From positions 248,001 to 312,000 of the forward strand of contig JADKFC010000030.1 of the NCBI GenBank assembly GCA_016717655.1: a stretch of DNA of 64,000 bases, in the 5' to 3' direction. This document shows, piece by piece, positions 8,188 to 17,328 of this stretch; the first letter of the stretch is position 1, and each line of letters begins with the position of its first letter. The DNA is from Saprospiraceae bacterium (lineage in GTDB: Bacteria > Bacteroidota > Bacteroidia > Chitinophagales > Saprospiraceae). The notes beneath the pieces were generated by a model, which was given only the letters and a program-made list of their open reading frames with translations, did no database searches and was not told the DNA's origin. Position numbers and translations under genes: made by a program.

Positions 8188-10079
8188 GCCCTGATATGGA
8201 AAATCTACTCCTTGTTATATTATTGTTTCCTCTTTTAGGCGCCGGTCTCAATCTATTGATTGGCAATAAGGTGGGTGAAAAAGGAATTGGATGGATTGCC
8301 AATGCCGCAACGGGCTTATCTTTTTTGACAGCCCTTTATGTATTTTTTGTCAGCGGAGGTTGTCAGACCGGCCTTACACTTTCATTGATTGAATGGTTTC
8401 ACTTTGGTAAAGTGAGCATACCTTTTAGTTTTTACCTGGATGGCTTGTCGGGATTATTTGTGTTAATCATTACAGGCATTGGCTCACTGATCCATTTGTT
8501 CAGTATGGGCTACATGCATGGTGACAAAGAAATAAAGAGGTATTTCATTTATCTCAACCTGTTTATCCTTTTTATGCTCATCCTGGTGATGGCCTCCAAC
8601 TATCTACTGATGTTTGTTGGTTGGGAGGGAGTAGGCTTGTGTTCGTATTTACTGATTGGATTTTGGTACCAAAATACATCGTATAGTGAAGCTGCCAACA
8701 AAGCATTCATTATGAATCGCATAGGAGATCTTGGCTTTTTGTTAGGTGCAATGCTGATGGCCTATCATTTTGGAAGCTTAAGTTTTGCTGATGTTTTTCC
8801 ACAGTTAAGCCAGTTTTCGGACACTGGTGTACTTACCACCATTGGTATTTTATTTTTTATCGGAGCAATGGGAAAAAGTGCGCAACTACCCCTGTTTACC
8901 TGGCTCCCTGATGCCATGGCAGGTCCGACCCCTGTTTCTGCCCTCATCCACGCCGCTACTATGGTTACCGCAGGGATCTATCTGCTGGCTCGTACAAGCG
9001 CCTTGTATGTATTGGCTCCTCTGGCATTAGACCTCGTTTTATATACAGGGCTTGCAACCGCTTTGTTGGCTGCTGTGATAGCTGTTTATCAAAATGACAT
9101 CAAAAAAGTGCTTGCTTATTCCACGGTGAGTCAATTGGGACTAATGTTTGCTGCTGTTGGTGCAGGTGGTTTTGGTGCAGGCGTTTTCCACGTTTTGACC
9201 CATGCTGCTTTTAAGGCTTTGTTGTTTTTAGGTGCCGGCAGTGTCATCCATGGTTTGCATGGAGAACAAGATATTTTAAAAATGGGTGGTTTGAAAAAAA
9301 GTATGCCCGTTACTTATCTGACCTTTTTAATTGCCACATTAGCCATCTCAGGTATTCCTCCTTTTGCGGGTTTCTTTTCAAAAGATTTGATATTGGTTAC
9401 CTTGTATGAAGCCAAAGGCCCACTCTTTTTTGGAATAGCTTTACTGATCAGCTTACTGACTGCCTTCTACATGTTTAGGTTGTTTTTCCTCACTTTTCAT
9501 GGCTCTTCGAGAAATGACAAGGAGGCACACGAATCTCCCGCCAGCATGAAAACTGCCTTGATTGCATTGGCAGTTTTATCAGTTGTTCTGGGATTTTTGG
9601 GTCTTCCACACATTTTTGCTCACCCATTGGGACTTAGTAATCTTTTGGAAGAACAGTTAAAAACTGCTATGGTAATAAGTGCTCCACACTTAAGCGCAAC
9701 CACCGAAATTGTACTTATGGTAATTACCCTTACTGCAGTGGTAATAATGATAGCTTTAAGCAAACGTAAATATGGATCTGTCCAATCATTGATGGCAGAA
9801 GAAACAAAACTCACCACGTTAGAAAAATGGGCTTCCCATAAATTTTACCTGGATGAAATCTATGATAAAATGGTAACCAAAAACATGGATCGGCTGGCTC
9901 AGTTCACACAGCTTTGGGCTGACGAATTGATCTTCCACAATATTTCATCTTTGAGTGGGCGAAGTGTAAGGGAGTTGGGTTTGGTGATGAGAAAAATACA
10001 AAATGGCAATGTAGGCAGTTATTTTACTGCCATGGTACTTGCTATGAGTCTGATTTTAATTTATTTTATCTTTCAATAA
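8181..10079 (+). CDS. nuoL: NADH-quinone oxidoreductase subunit L
   Basis: Antiporter-like proton pump at the distal end of the membrane arm, 632 residues. It has the NuoL core (FVGWEGVGLCSYLLIGFWY, then GAMGKSAQLPLFTWLPDAM and the HAATMVTAGIYLLAR region) and a C-terminal amphipathic/lateral helix region ending in a final membrane helix. Two starts are possible: ATG 8181, overlapping the nuoK stop, or ATG 8196. nuoM follows 6 bases later. Intact. Confidence 0.95.
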   Translation: MVGPDMENLLLVILLFPLLGAGLNLLIGNKVGEKGIGWIANAATGLSFLTALYVFFVSGGCQTGLTLSLIEWFHFGKVSIPFSFYLDGLSGLFVLIITGIGSLIHLFSMGYMHGDKEIKRYFIYLNLFILFMLILVMASNYLLMFVGWEGVGLCSYLLIGFWYQNTSYSEAANKAFIMNRIGDLGFLLGAMLMAYHFGSLSFADVFPQLSQFSDTGVLTTIGILFFIGAMGKSAQLPLFTWLPDAMAGPTPVSALIHAATMVTAGIYLLARTSALYVLAPLALDLVLYTGLATALLAAVIAVYQNDIKKVLAYSTVSQLGLMFAAVGAGGFGAGVFHVLTHAAFKALLFLGAGSVIHGLHGEQDILKMGGLKKSMPVTYLTFLIATLAISGIPPFAGFFSKDLILVTLYEAKGPLFFGIALLISLLTAFYMFRLFFLTFHGSSRNDKEAHESPASMKTALIALAVLSVVLGFLGLPHIFAHPLGLSNLLEEQLKTAMVISAPHLSATTEIVLMVITLTAVVIMIALSKRKYGSVQSLMAEETKLTTLEKWASHKFYLDEIYDKMVTKNMDRLAQFTQLWADELIFHNISSLSGRSVRELGLVMRKIQNGNVGSYFTAMVLAMSLILIYFIFQ

Positions 10080-10085
10080 ACGGGG

Positions 10086-11531
10086 ATGCTTACCAATATC
10101 TTGATCTTATTCCCTCTGATTTTTGCCTTGCTGGTGAGAATTGTGCCGAAAAACCTGGTTTGGAGTTTTTCTCTGGGTGCATCCTTCCTTCAGATTATTG
10201 TTACAGCACTGGCTATCTTTAATTTTATGGATAGTGCCTCCCATCCAAGTCTTTACAGCACTTTTCCCTGGATTCAAAGTATAGGAGCAAAGTGGAGTGT
10301 AGCCATAGATGGTTTATCGATTGTACTTGTGGGATTAATTTCATTGTTGTTACCCCTTGTTTTGGTTGTTCGCAGAAATGCCATTGATGAGGTACATAAT
10401 TTACATTCCCTGATCTGGTGGATGGCCGGTGCCATGTACGGTGTTTTTATGGCCAAGGATGGCTTATTGTTCTATACATTTTGGGAATTTTCATTGATAC
10501 CTATTTACTTTATTTGTTTAAAATGGGGAGATCGGGATAAAATAAAAACTACCTTAAAATTTTTCCTTTATACCCTTGCCGGAAGTTTGGCCATGCTGGC
10601 TGCGCTGATTTACCTTTATCTAAATGGTAGTGGAAGTTGGGACATTCAGGACCTATATCAAGCAGGAGCTTCACTGGATGTTACAGCCCAGCAATGGGTA
10701 TTCTGGGGCTTGTTTTTGGCCTTTGCCATCAAAATTCCGATTATTCCCTTTCACAACTGGCAACCAGACACATATTCGAGTGCCCCTTTACAAGGCACCT
10801 TGTTGTTGTCCACCCTAATGGGTAAAATGGGCTTATGGGGCTTATTAAAGTGGCTTGTACCAATGACCCCACTGGCATTTACCATCAATCAAAACGGGCT
10901 GGTTATTTTATGTGTGGTTTCAGTAGTTTATGCCTCCGTAATGGCATTGAGACAAGACGAATTAAAAAGGTTATTGGCCTGGTCCTCCATGGCACACGTT
11001 TCGCTAATGGCAGCAGGTATTTTTGTATGGAATATAAGCGGAATTGAAGGCGCAATGCAGCAAATGTTTAACCATGGCATCATTACACTTGGTTTGTTCT
11101 ATTGCGCTGCCCTAATCATCAACAAAACAGGCGAAACCAAAATATCTTCTTTAGGAGGATTAAGGGCACAGCTTCCAGCCTTTGCCGGCTTTTTCATCTG
11201 GATCATAATGGCTTCTATCGGCCTGCCCTTAACCAGTGGCTTTCCAGGAGAGTTTTCTTTGCTAAATGCATTGTTCCAGTATCAGCCTTTGCTCGCTGCA
11301 ATTGCAGGGCTAAGTACCATTCTGGGAGCTGTTTATATGCTCCGGGCGTATCACCATATGATGCATGGAATGAGTAAATACAATGTGCATGACATTCACC
11401 AGAACAATAAAGCCTTGCTGGCAGTAGGTTCTCTTTTGATTTTAATATTTGGATTAGGTCCTACCTTGTTGACAATTGTATTTGAATCAACGCTGCTTGA
11501 CTTTTTTACACCATTTTCTAAACTGCAATAA
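10086..11531 (+). CDS. nuoM: NADH-quinone oxidoreductase subunit M
   Basis: Second antiporter-like proton-pumping subunit, 481 residues and about 14 helices. Typical motifs are FWEFSLIPIYFICLKWG with the conserved Glu, KIPIIPFHNWQPDTY, and LAWSSMAHVSLMAAGIF. It lies between nuoL and nuoN with only a few bases between genes. Confidence 0.95.
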   Translation: MLTNILILFPLIFALLVRIVPKNLVWSFSLGASFLQIIVTALAIFNFMDSASHPSLYSTFPWIQSIGAKWSVAIDGLSIVLVGLISLLLPLVLVVRRNAIDEVHNLHSLIWWMAGAMYGVFMAKDGLLFYTFWEFSLIPIYFICLKWGDRDKIKTTLKFFLYTLAGSLAMLAALIYLYLNGSGSWDIQDLYQAGASLDVTAQQWVFWGLFLAFAIKIPIIPFHNWQPDTYSSAPLQGTLLLSTLMGKMGLWGLLKWLVPMTPLAFTINQNGLVILCVVSVVYASVMALRQDELKRLLAWSSMAHVSLMAAGIFVWNISGIEGAMQQMFNHGIITLGLFYCAALIINKTGETKISSLGGLRAQLPAFAGFFIWIIMASIGLPLTSGFPGEFSLLNALFQYQPLLAAIAGLSTILGAVYMLRAYHHMMHGMSKYNVHDIHQNNKALLAVGSLLILIFGLGPTLLTIVFESTLLDFFTPFSKLQ

Positions 11532-11542
11532 AAAGTAATAAT

Positions 11543-12931
11543 ATGCTTCAACTCATGATCTTTGGAGGTATCGGGTTACTGGCAATGGTATCAGAAGTAC
11601 TTGGGTTTTCAAGGATCATGTCGTTGTTATTCCGGTTGGGCACACTGGTGTGTATTGCCTCCCTTTTTATCAACTATGGTCTCGACATTACCTGGTTTGG
11701 AAATATGATGGTAGAAGACAGATTTAGTCAGGCTTTTATTCTGACAACCTGTTTGATGCTAGCCACTTGGACATTTGGCTTTGGTAGAAAAATTGGGGAA
11801 GACGAATTTAGAAATGACTACATCGCCTTGTTTTCATTTTCAATGGTAGGCGGGGTGATGATGTTGAGTTATACCAATCTTGTGATGCTATTTCTCGGTT
11901 TGGAAATTTTATCTATCCCACTATATGTATTAGTGGGTTCCAGCAAGCGCAACCTGAAATCCAATGAAAGTGCTTTTAAGTACTTTTTGATGGGTGCCTT
12001 TGCCAGCGGCATTATGTTGTTTGGTATCGCCTTTTTGTATGGTGCAACAGGCACCTTTGATTTACACCAAATGTCTATGCAGGCGCAAACGGGTGGCAGC
12101 TTTCCTGTCTTCTTTCATGTGGGCATGGTTCTGTTGATTTTTGCTTTTGCCTTTAAAATGGCGGTTGTCCCCTTTCATTTTTGGGCACCCGATGTGTATG
12201 AAGGGGCTCCCAATGCCATGACGGTCTATATGGCGGCCCTGGTAAAAACATTTGCCATCGCATCTGCCTTCCGATTTTTCTTTCTTGTTTTTGGCGGAGA
12301 AGCCGGCATCTATTCAACCTTACTCATAGGAATGAGCGCCGTATCTATGTTGTTGGGCAATATTATTGGAGCGGTACAAGACAATCCCAAACGATTATTA
12401 GCTTATTCCGGAGTGGGACACGCAGGCTTTATGCTAATGGCGGTGATTGTAAATGGTCAAGTTGGAGCAAACGCTTTGCTTTATTATTCGGTGGTATACA
12501 GTCTATCATTATTCCTTGCCTTTTTTGTTCTTGATAAGGTGCTGATTCATGATGATTTTTACTGGAGTATTGGAGATTTTAAAGGTTTGGGCAAACGCAA
12601 TCCGTGGCTGGCCATGAGTATGTCAGTGGCCCTTTTATCTATGGCTGGAATACCACCATTGGGTGGATTTTACGCAAAACTTTTTATGCTTAAGGCCGCT
12701 TTTACCAATGGACACTATGTATTGATATGGGCAGGATTGATAGGATCACTGGTGGCCATGTACTATTATTTAAAATTTATCATCAACATGTATTCCAGAA
12801 ACCCTGATGGCGATGTAGATTTAAATCTCACACTCAACTACTGGGATAAGCTGGTGATGGGATTAATTGGAAGTACCCTACTAATACTGGGCTTATTCCC
12901 CGATCTTGTATCCGCACTTATCAGATTTTAA
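11543..12931 (+). CDS. nuoN: NADH-quinone oxidoreductase subunit N
   Basis: Third antiporter-like subunit and last gene of the operon, 462 residues. Diagnostic segments are MLFLGLEILSIPLYVL with the conserved Glu, KMAVVPFHFWAPDVYEGAP, and AYSGVGHAGFMLMA. It ends six bases from the end of the convergent recF. No terminator hairpin fits in between, so read-through or mRNA overlap is likely. Confidence 0.95.
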   Translation: MLQLMIFGGIGLLAMVSEVLGFSRIMSLLFRLGTLVCIASLFINYGLDITWFGNMMVEDRFSQAFILTTCLMLATWTFGFGRKIGEDEFRNDYIALFSFSMVGGVMMLSYTNLVMLFLGLEILSIPLYVLVGSSKRNLKSNESAFKYFLMGAFASGIMLFGIAFLYGATGTFDLHQMSMQAQTGGSFPVFFHVGMVLLIFAFAFKMAVVPFHFWAPDVYEGAPNAMTVYMAALVKTFAIASAFRFFFLVFGGEAGIYSTLLIGMSAVSMLLGNIIGAVQDNPKRLLAYSGVGHAGFMLMAVIVNGQVGANALLYYSVVYSLSLFLAFFVLDKVLIHDDFYWSIGDFKGLGKRNPWLAMSMSVALLSMAGIPPLGGFYAKLFMLKAAFTNGHYVLIWAGLIGSLVAMYYYLKFIINMYSRNPDGDVDLNLTLNYWDKLVMGLIGSTLLILGLFPDLVSALIRF

Positions 12932-12937
12932 AAAGGT

Positions 12938-14035
12938 TCAATTGGTGATTTTACCTCCTGCTATGGTAAAGTGATCAGCTATTTCCTCCCCATTGATGAG
13001 TTGAGCCGTTCTACCAACATGGGTGTCGGTAATAAAAATTTGTCCAAAATGGGTTTCCCCCATTAAAGATAACAGGCGCTCTACCCTACCCTGGTCCAAT
13101 TTGTCAAAAACATCATCCAAAAGCAAGATGGGCTCTTTATGGGTCTGGGCTTTCAAATAGGCGTATTGCGCCAACTTCAGACCAAAAATAAAAGACTTCA
13201 ATTGCCCCTGAGAAGCAAAATCTTTCAATGGCCTGTTGTTCATAAAAAAATTGATTTCATCTTTGTGAATTCCTACCGATGTTCTCTGGGTAATTTTGTC
13301 TTTCTGGCCGTTTTTGATAGAAAGGTCTTTAAAGTGGTTACCATCGAGTTGAGAAGAATAAATCATAGAAACGGTTTCACGCCCCTGAGAAATGTGTTGG
13401 TAGTATTCTTGTAAAACCGGATTGAACTGGTTGATGAGCGAGGTCCTCACCCCATGGATAAAATGAGCCGGAGCTGACATGGCGTCAGTGATGACATCCA
13501 ACAAATCCTGGTCCCAGTACTGTTTATCCCAAAAGTCTTTGAGAAGGGCATTTCTTTGTTTGAGGTTTCTGTTGTAAATAGCCAGGGCTTCGAGGTATTG
13601 GGGGTTGAGCTGGACCAGGGTATTATTGACAAAAACTCTCCTTTCTTCATTTCCGGAGAGGAGGGAATGCACATCATCAGGCGTAATAAAAACCACCGGT
13701 ATCAAGCCAATGTGATCAGCCAAACGGGCGATGCGAACTCCATTCAACTCTATCTCTTTTCCTTGACCTTGACGGTTTTTGATGACCAGGTGGTATTTTT
13801 CACCTCCTTCCTCCAGCCTGGCATCTACCCTAAAAAATTCCTGATCGGTGTGAATGAGGTTTCGGTCTGACCCTACAAAATAACTTTTACCCATGGCCAG
13901 AAAATAAATGGCATCGAGGGCATTTGTTTTACCCATGCCATTATCCCCTGATATGGTAATCAGCCTGTGTTTAAACCGGAATTTTTCTTCTTTGTAATTT
14001 TTAAAATTGACTAATGTCAGTTCTTTTAATATCAT
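12938..14035 (-). CDS. recF: DNA replication and repair protein RecF
   Basis: SMC-like ATPase that helps load RecA at gaps through RecFOR. The 365-residue product has the Walker A GDNGMGKTN (about 30-38) and Walker B LLLDDVFDKLD (about 300). The start MILKELTLVNFKNYKEE is typical. It is not in a dnaA-dnaN-recF cluster. It follows pdhA on the same strand (28 bases apart) and converges on nuoN. Confidence 0.95.
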   Translation of the reverse strand: MILKELTLVNFKNYKEEKFRFKHRLITISGDNGMGKTNALDAIYFLAMGKSYFVGSDRNLIHTDQEFFRVDARLEEGGEKYHLVIKNRQGQGKEIELNGVRIARLADHIGLIPVVFITPDDVHSLLSGNEERRVFVNNTLVQLNPQYLEALAIYNRNLKQRNALLKDFWDKQYWDQDLLDVITDAMSAPAHFIHGVRTSLINQFNPVLQEYYQHISQGRETVSMIYSSQLDGNHFKDLSIKNGQKDKITQRTSVGIHKDEINFFMNNRPLKDFASQGQLKSFIFGLKLAQYAYLKAQTHKEPILLLDDVFDKLDQGRVERLLSLMGETHFGQIFITDTHVGRTAQLINGEEIADHFTIAGGKITN

Positions 14036-14063
14036 TTATCCGGTCCCAATACCTCAGTTGAAC

Positions 14064-15093
14064 TTAATCTGTGATGTAAGGATAATCTTGTTGCACATAG
14101 TTGTCGTCATACAACTCAGAACCAAGCGGATAAGGTGATTGCTCTGCAAATTCCATGGCTTCATCCACCTCTGCATCTATTTTGGCAATGATGGCATCAA
14201 TTTCTTCCTGGCTTGCAATGTTTTCCGAGATTATTTTATTCTGGGTTACAAAAACAGGATCCTGTTCTTTGTATTCATCCAATTCTTCTTTGCTCCTGTA
14301 TTTGGCAGGGTCGGAAACAGAATGGCCACGATACCTATAAGTTTGGATCTCCAGATAATAGGGACCATGTCCTGCTCTGATATGTTTGGCAGCCCTTAAA
14401 AATGCTTCGTGAACAGCTTCCACACTCATACCATCTACCTGCTCTGAGGGCATGTCATAAGAAAGTCCCAGTTTCACCATATCAACCACATTGGAAGTTC
14501 TGGTTACCGCTGTGCCCATGGCATATTTGTTGTTTTCACAGATGTACAAAACAGGTAATTTCCAGGTCATTGCCATGTTAAAGGCCTCGTGTAGGGCTCC
14601 CTGGCGGGCAGCACCATCACCAAACATGGTTACACAAAAATTATCTGTGCCCTTTGTATTTTTCTGCAAAACCAATGCCCGTACCTATGGGAATCTGAGC
14701 ACCTACGATGCCATTTCCTCCAAAGTAATTGTGCGCTGCAGAGAAAAAGTGCATTGAGCCCCCTTTTCCTTTCACACAGCCGGTTGATTTTCCGTAGAGC
14801 TCTGCCATACAAGAGTTGGAATCCATGCCTCTGGCAAGGGCTACCCCATGCTGCCTGTAGGCTGTAACCACTTTATCTTCCGGCCTGATGCCGGTGGCAA
14901 GGGCACCTGCGATGGCTTCCTGACCTATGTATACGTGACAGAATCCTCTGATTTTCTGTTGACTGTATGCAAATAGTGTTTTTTCTTCAAACCTCCTTAC
15001 CCTGTACATGGTTTCAAACCACGTGAGGTAGGTTGTTTTGTCATATTTGACAATGCTTTTTTTAGACTTTGGCGGGCTCGCTACTTCTGACAT
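14064..15093 (-). CDS. pdhA: Pyruvate dehydrogenase E1 alpha subunit (frame broken)
   Basis: Thiamine-diphosphate-dependent E1 alpha, which decarboxylates pyruvate and passes the acetyl group to E2. The ThDP motif GDGAARQGALHEAFN...ENN is present, as is the C-terminal YRYRGHSVSDPAKYRS loop. The N-terminal part stops after FAEKYKG and the rest is in another frame. Removing one C from plus-strand CCC 14650-14652 joins them as EKYKGTDNFCVTMFGDG, giving 342 residues. The break is therefore probably a sequencing error. A well-formed promoter lies just upstream at 15113-15144. The E1 beta and E2 genes are not in this window. Confidence 0.92.
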
Positions 15094-15112
15094 TTCTCCG
15101 AAATTTGGTAGG

Positions 15113-15144
15113 CAAATTTATTGTAAAATGGTGAAAAAACCAAA
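15113..15144 (-). promoter_or_regulatory. Promoter of pdhA
   Basis: Read on the minus strand: TTTG (15144-15141), a 20-base spacer, then TAAATTTG (15120-15113). This matches the Bacteroidota promoter pattern, and the box ends 20 bases upstream of the pdhA ATG. Confidence 0.6.
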
Positions 15145-15158
15145 AAGTTCACCAGATG

Positions 15159-16232
15159 CTAAACAATCATTAAGTTACATCCTCTGATATCAGCCTGATC
15201 AAGCCTGCCCTGGACCAAAAAATTTCCATTTTTTAGGTCAATTCCCAGGTCTTCGGTAGCAATAAAACTACAAGTTTCGATATTGGCCAGGTCTGTTACA
15301 TGAATTACTCCTGTTTTGCCGGGCTTTTCTCTTTCGAAAGGATCTGTAGCCTCCATGATTGAAATTTTCATGGTCTGGGAAGGTGTAAAAATACCCTCTC
15401 CTTTAGACCAGGCTTGGGACAATAATTCTGTCATACCATATTCAGAATGAACATTTTGAATATTAAAACCTTTTTTAATATGAAAATGTAGCTCACTACG
15501 CGTCATTTCTTCCCTTCTACCCTTCATTCCCCCGGTTTCCATGACTATCAATTCAGGAAAATCCAACTGAAATTCAGCCACAAAGTCGAGTAAGGCAAAA
15601 CTAACCCCAAATAATATAGTTGGAATGCCTGTCCTTTTATTTTCCTGCAAAATTTGAAACATGCTTTTGGTTTCATTCAGGAAAAAGCCACTTTGTTGTT
15701 TTTCACTTTTAGTAATAAAATACCTGACCATTTCCACCAACGACGAATGTTGTCTTTCCAGGTAGTGGGGCAAGAGGGCAAGAATGCAGTAATTTGACAG
15801 GCTACCATATTGATTTTCAAAGCCTTTCATCGACATTTGCAGGTAAAACTCAACATCATTTATATAATGCCGTGAGTTGGTTGAGCCGGTAGTTCCGCTG
15901 GACTCAAAAAAGTGAGTTGGTGGCACGTCGGCTGTTGTAATCCTATTGGATTTAAAGGCCGAAATGGGCAGATAGAAGGGTGGTTTCCGCCAGGGTGCCA
16001 ATGTGGTTATAGAATCACAAAATTGCCGATAAATAGGGTTATTGCGGTATTGGTAAAGGAAAATTTCATTGGCTAAATCATCAAATTCTGAAGGCACCAT
16101 TTGAGCCACCTTTGATTTGAGAAGCTGTTCAGTAAGCCTTTCTTCGGTTAAAGTCAATGAAAATAAATTTGTCTGCAAAAATACCACATTCCAGAGAGAA
16201 GGAGAAGAAACGGTTGAATTTGGAAAAAACAT
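15159..16232 (-). CDS. LuxE-like acyl-protein synthetase family protein
   Basis: Member of the LuxE / phenylacetate-CoA-ligase-like adenylate-forming family, which activates an acyl group with ATP. The product is up to 357 residues. The phosphate-binding loop FESSGTTGSTNSRHYI (about 110) and the SEYGMTELLSQAW motif (about 265) are clear. The most upstream ATG, at 16232, lies inside the promoter of the divergent lipoprotein. The residues before about MVPSEFDDL also look unlike coding, so the true start is probably 75-130 bases further in. No reductase or luciferase genes are nearby, so its substrate is unknown. Confidence 0.8.
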   Translation of the reverse strand: MFFPNSTVSSPSLWNVVFLQTNLFSLTLTEERLTEQLLKSKVAQMVPSEFDDLANEIFLYQYRNNPIYRQFCDSITTLAPWRKPPFYLPISAFKSNRITTADVPPTHFFESSGTTGSTNSRHYINDVEFYLQMSMKGFENQYGSLSNYCILALLPHYLERQHSSLVEMVRYFITKSEKQQSGFFLNETKSMFQILQENKRTGIPTILFGVSFALLDFVAEFQLDFPELIVMETGGMKGRREEMTRSELHFHIKKGFNIQNVHSEYGMTELLSQAWSKGEGIFTPSQTMKISIMEATDPFEREKPGKTGVIHVTDLANIETCSFIATEDLGIDLKNGNFLVQGRLDQADIRGCNLMIV

Positions 16233-16241
16233 GTAATTTTG
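16213..16241 (+). promoter_or_regulatory. Promoter of lipoprotein gene at 16250
   Basis: GTTG at 16213-16216, a 17-base spacer, then a perfect TAATTTTG at 16234-16241, 8 bases before the ATG. This implies a very short leader or a leaderless transcript. Confidence 0.55.
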
Positions 16242-16249
16242 AGATCGAC

Positions 16250-16735
16250 ATGAGAATCAAATCAATATATACTTTATTCGTTTGCTATTTGGCTTTCTTC
16301 TCTTGTGCCAAAGCACCAGATCTTTCAGAAACACCGGCGTTAACATTAAATGGTATTTCCAAGGAAAAGATGAAAGCAGGGTCGGTTAATCAAGACAGTG
16401 TCATACTCGACATAAAACTGACAGATGGGGATGGAGATATTGGCTATGTGGATAACGATACCCGAAAGCCTGATATGTTTATTATTGATAAAAGGACACA
16501 ACAACCCTATGATTCTTACATCCTTCCGTCCATTCCTCAACAAGGCATCAACAATGGCATCATTGCTCAAATGAAGGTCAAGCTGTACACCCAATGTTGC
16601 GTAGTCAATCCATGTGACCCGGATCCTGGACAGGCAGATGAGGCCTTGCCCCTTGAACTTTATCTGGTTGACAGGGCAGGCCATCGCAGTAACAGCTTGG
16701 AAATCAGCCTCATTTTGGAATGTAAACGACAGTAG
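16250..16735 (+). CDS. Small lipoprotein, function unknown
   Basis: 161-residue product with a lipoprotein signal peptide: basic MRIK, a hydrophobic run, and a lipobox ending FFSC at about residue 19. The mature part has a DGDGDIGYVDND stretch (about residue 62), which may bind calcium, and a CCVVNPCDPD segment. I do not recognise the family. An open frame extends upstream to 16157, but the signal peptide and promoter fix the start at 16250. It is divergent from the LuxE-like gene. Confidence 0.8.
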   Translation: MRIKSIYTLFVCYLAFFSCAKAPDLSETPALTLNGISKEKMKAGSVNQDSVILDIKLTDGDGDIGYVDNDTRKPDMFIIDKRTQQPYDSYILPSIPQQGINNGIIAQMKVKLYTQCCVVNPCDPDPGQADEALPLELYLVDRAGHRSNSLEISLILECKRQ

Positions 16736-16826
16736 TCAAACCAAATTATATTCTGTTTAATTGTCGTTATTAGTTTCTTAACAAATAATTATTAATAAAA
16801 ATGGTGAAAAACCAATACTTTGATAA

Positions 16827-16834
16827 TACATTTG
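16827..16834 (+). promoter_or_regulatory. -7 box upstream of P1-SulP1
   Basis: TACATTTG is a perfect -7 box, 15 bases before the TTG start at 16850. The same octamer serves the P2-dabAB-SulP2 operon on the other strand (25387-25394). No clear -33 element is seen. Confidence 0.45.
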
Positions 16835-16849
16835 TAAAGTTTCACGATT

Positions 16850-17242
16850 TTGAGAATTAAAGATCTACACGGTCACAGGGTAATTAGAGGGCTCTTATTG
16901 AGTTTGGCTCTATTTCTGACACTTGGCAATACGCTCAAGCTAGTCAACCACTCGAAATCGGTTTTAGAATTCGCCCAATATGCCAGCCACCCTACTAAAC
17001 ATGCTGATAGCAATCCCGTTAAAGGGATCCAGGCTGCGAAATATATAGAAATATCAGAAGTTGAGGTTGAAGTTGAAAATGAAGACCAACCCCACAATCT
17101 GCAAGGATGCTTCCCTCTAATTTCCGATATTTCATTACAGCCAATATCCTCAGGATTCAAATCCAAAGTAGTATTTGAAAAGGACATTCCTGGCCGACCT
17201 CTTTTCTTGCTTTATTGCCAGCGCAAACACCATTTAGCATAA
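16850..17242 (+). CDS. Small exported protein P1 preceding SulP1
   Basis: 130-residue protein of unknown function. It has a basic N-terminus and one hydrophobic segment (about 13-27) that looks like a signal peptide or anchor, then a polar region. An acidic run EVEVEVENEDQPH (about 70-82) follows, and the C-terminus contains PLFLLYCQ. The start is TTG, with no ATG in frame. A protein of similar size, with the same acidic-PH and PLxxLxCQ pattern, heads the convergent dabAB-SulP2 operon (24984-25367), so I infer a shared small family tied to these transporters. SulP1 follows after 86 bases of structured spacer. Confidence 0.65.
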   Translation: MRIKDLHGHRVIRGLLLSLALFLTLGNTLKLVNHSKSVLEFAQYASHPTKHADSNPVKGIQAAKYIEISEVEVEVENEDQPHNLQGCFPLISDISLQPISSGFKSKVVFEKDIPGRPLFLLYCQRKHHLA

Positions 17243-17316
17243 TGTGATTCATTCAGCCGCTTGAAAATCAAGGGCTAACATCTTATTTGGGCATGTCCCT
17301 TTATTGATCACATTAT
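17239..17316 (+). repeat. Inverted repeat in the P1-SulP1 spacer
   Basis: ATAATGTGAT (17239-17248) and ATCACATTAT (17307-17316) are perfect 10-base inverted arms. A further short AAGGG/CCCTT pairing lies inside. The left arm covers the P1 stop codon and the right arm lies about 13 bases before SulP1. The structure could be a stem that governs SulP1 translation or mRNA stability, or a split operator. Confidence 0.45.
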
Positions 17317-17328
17317 CATCAAATACAT

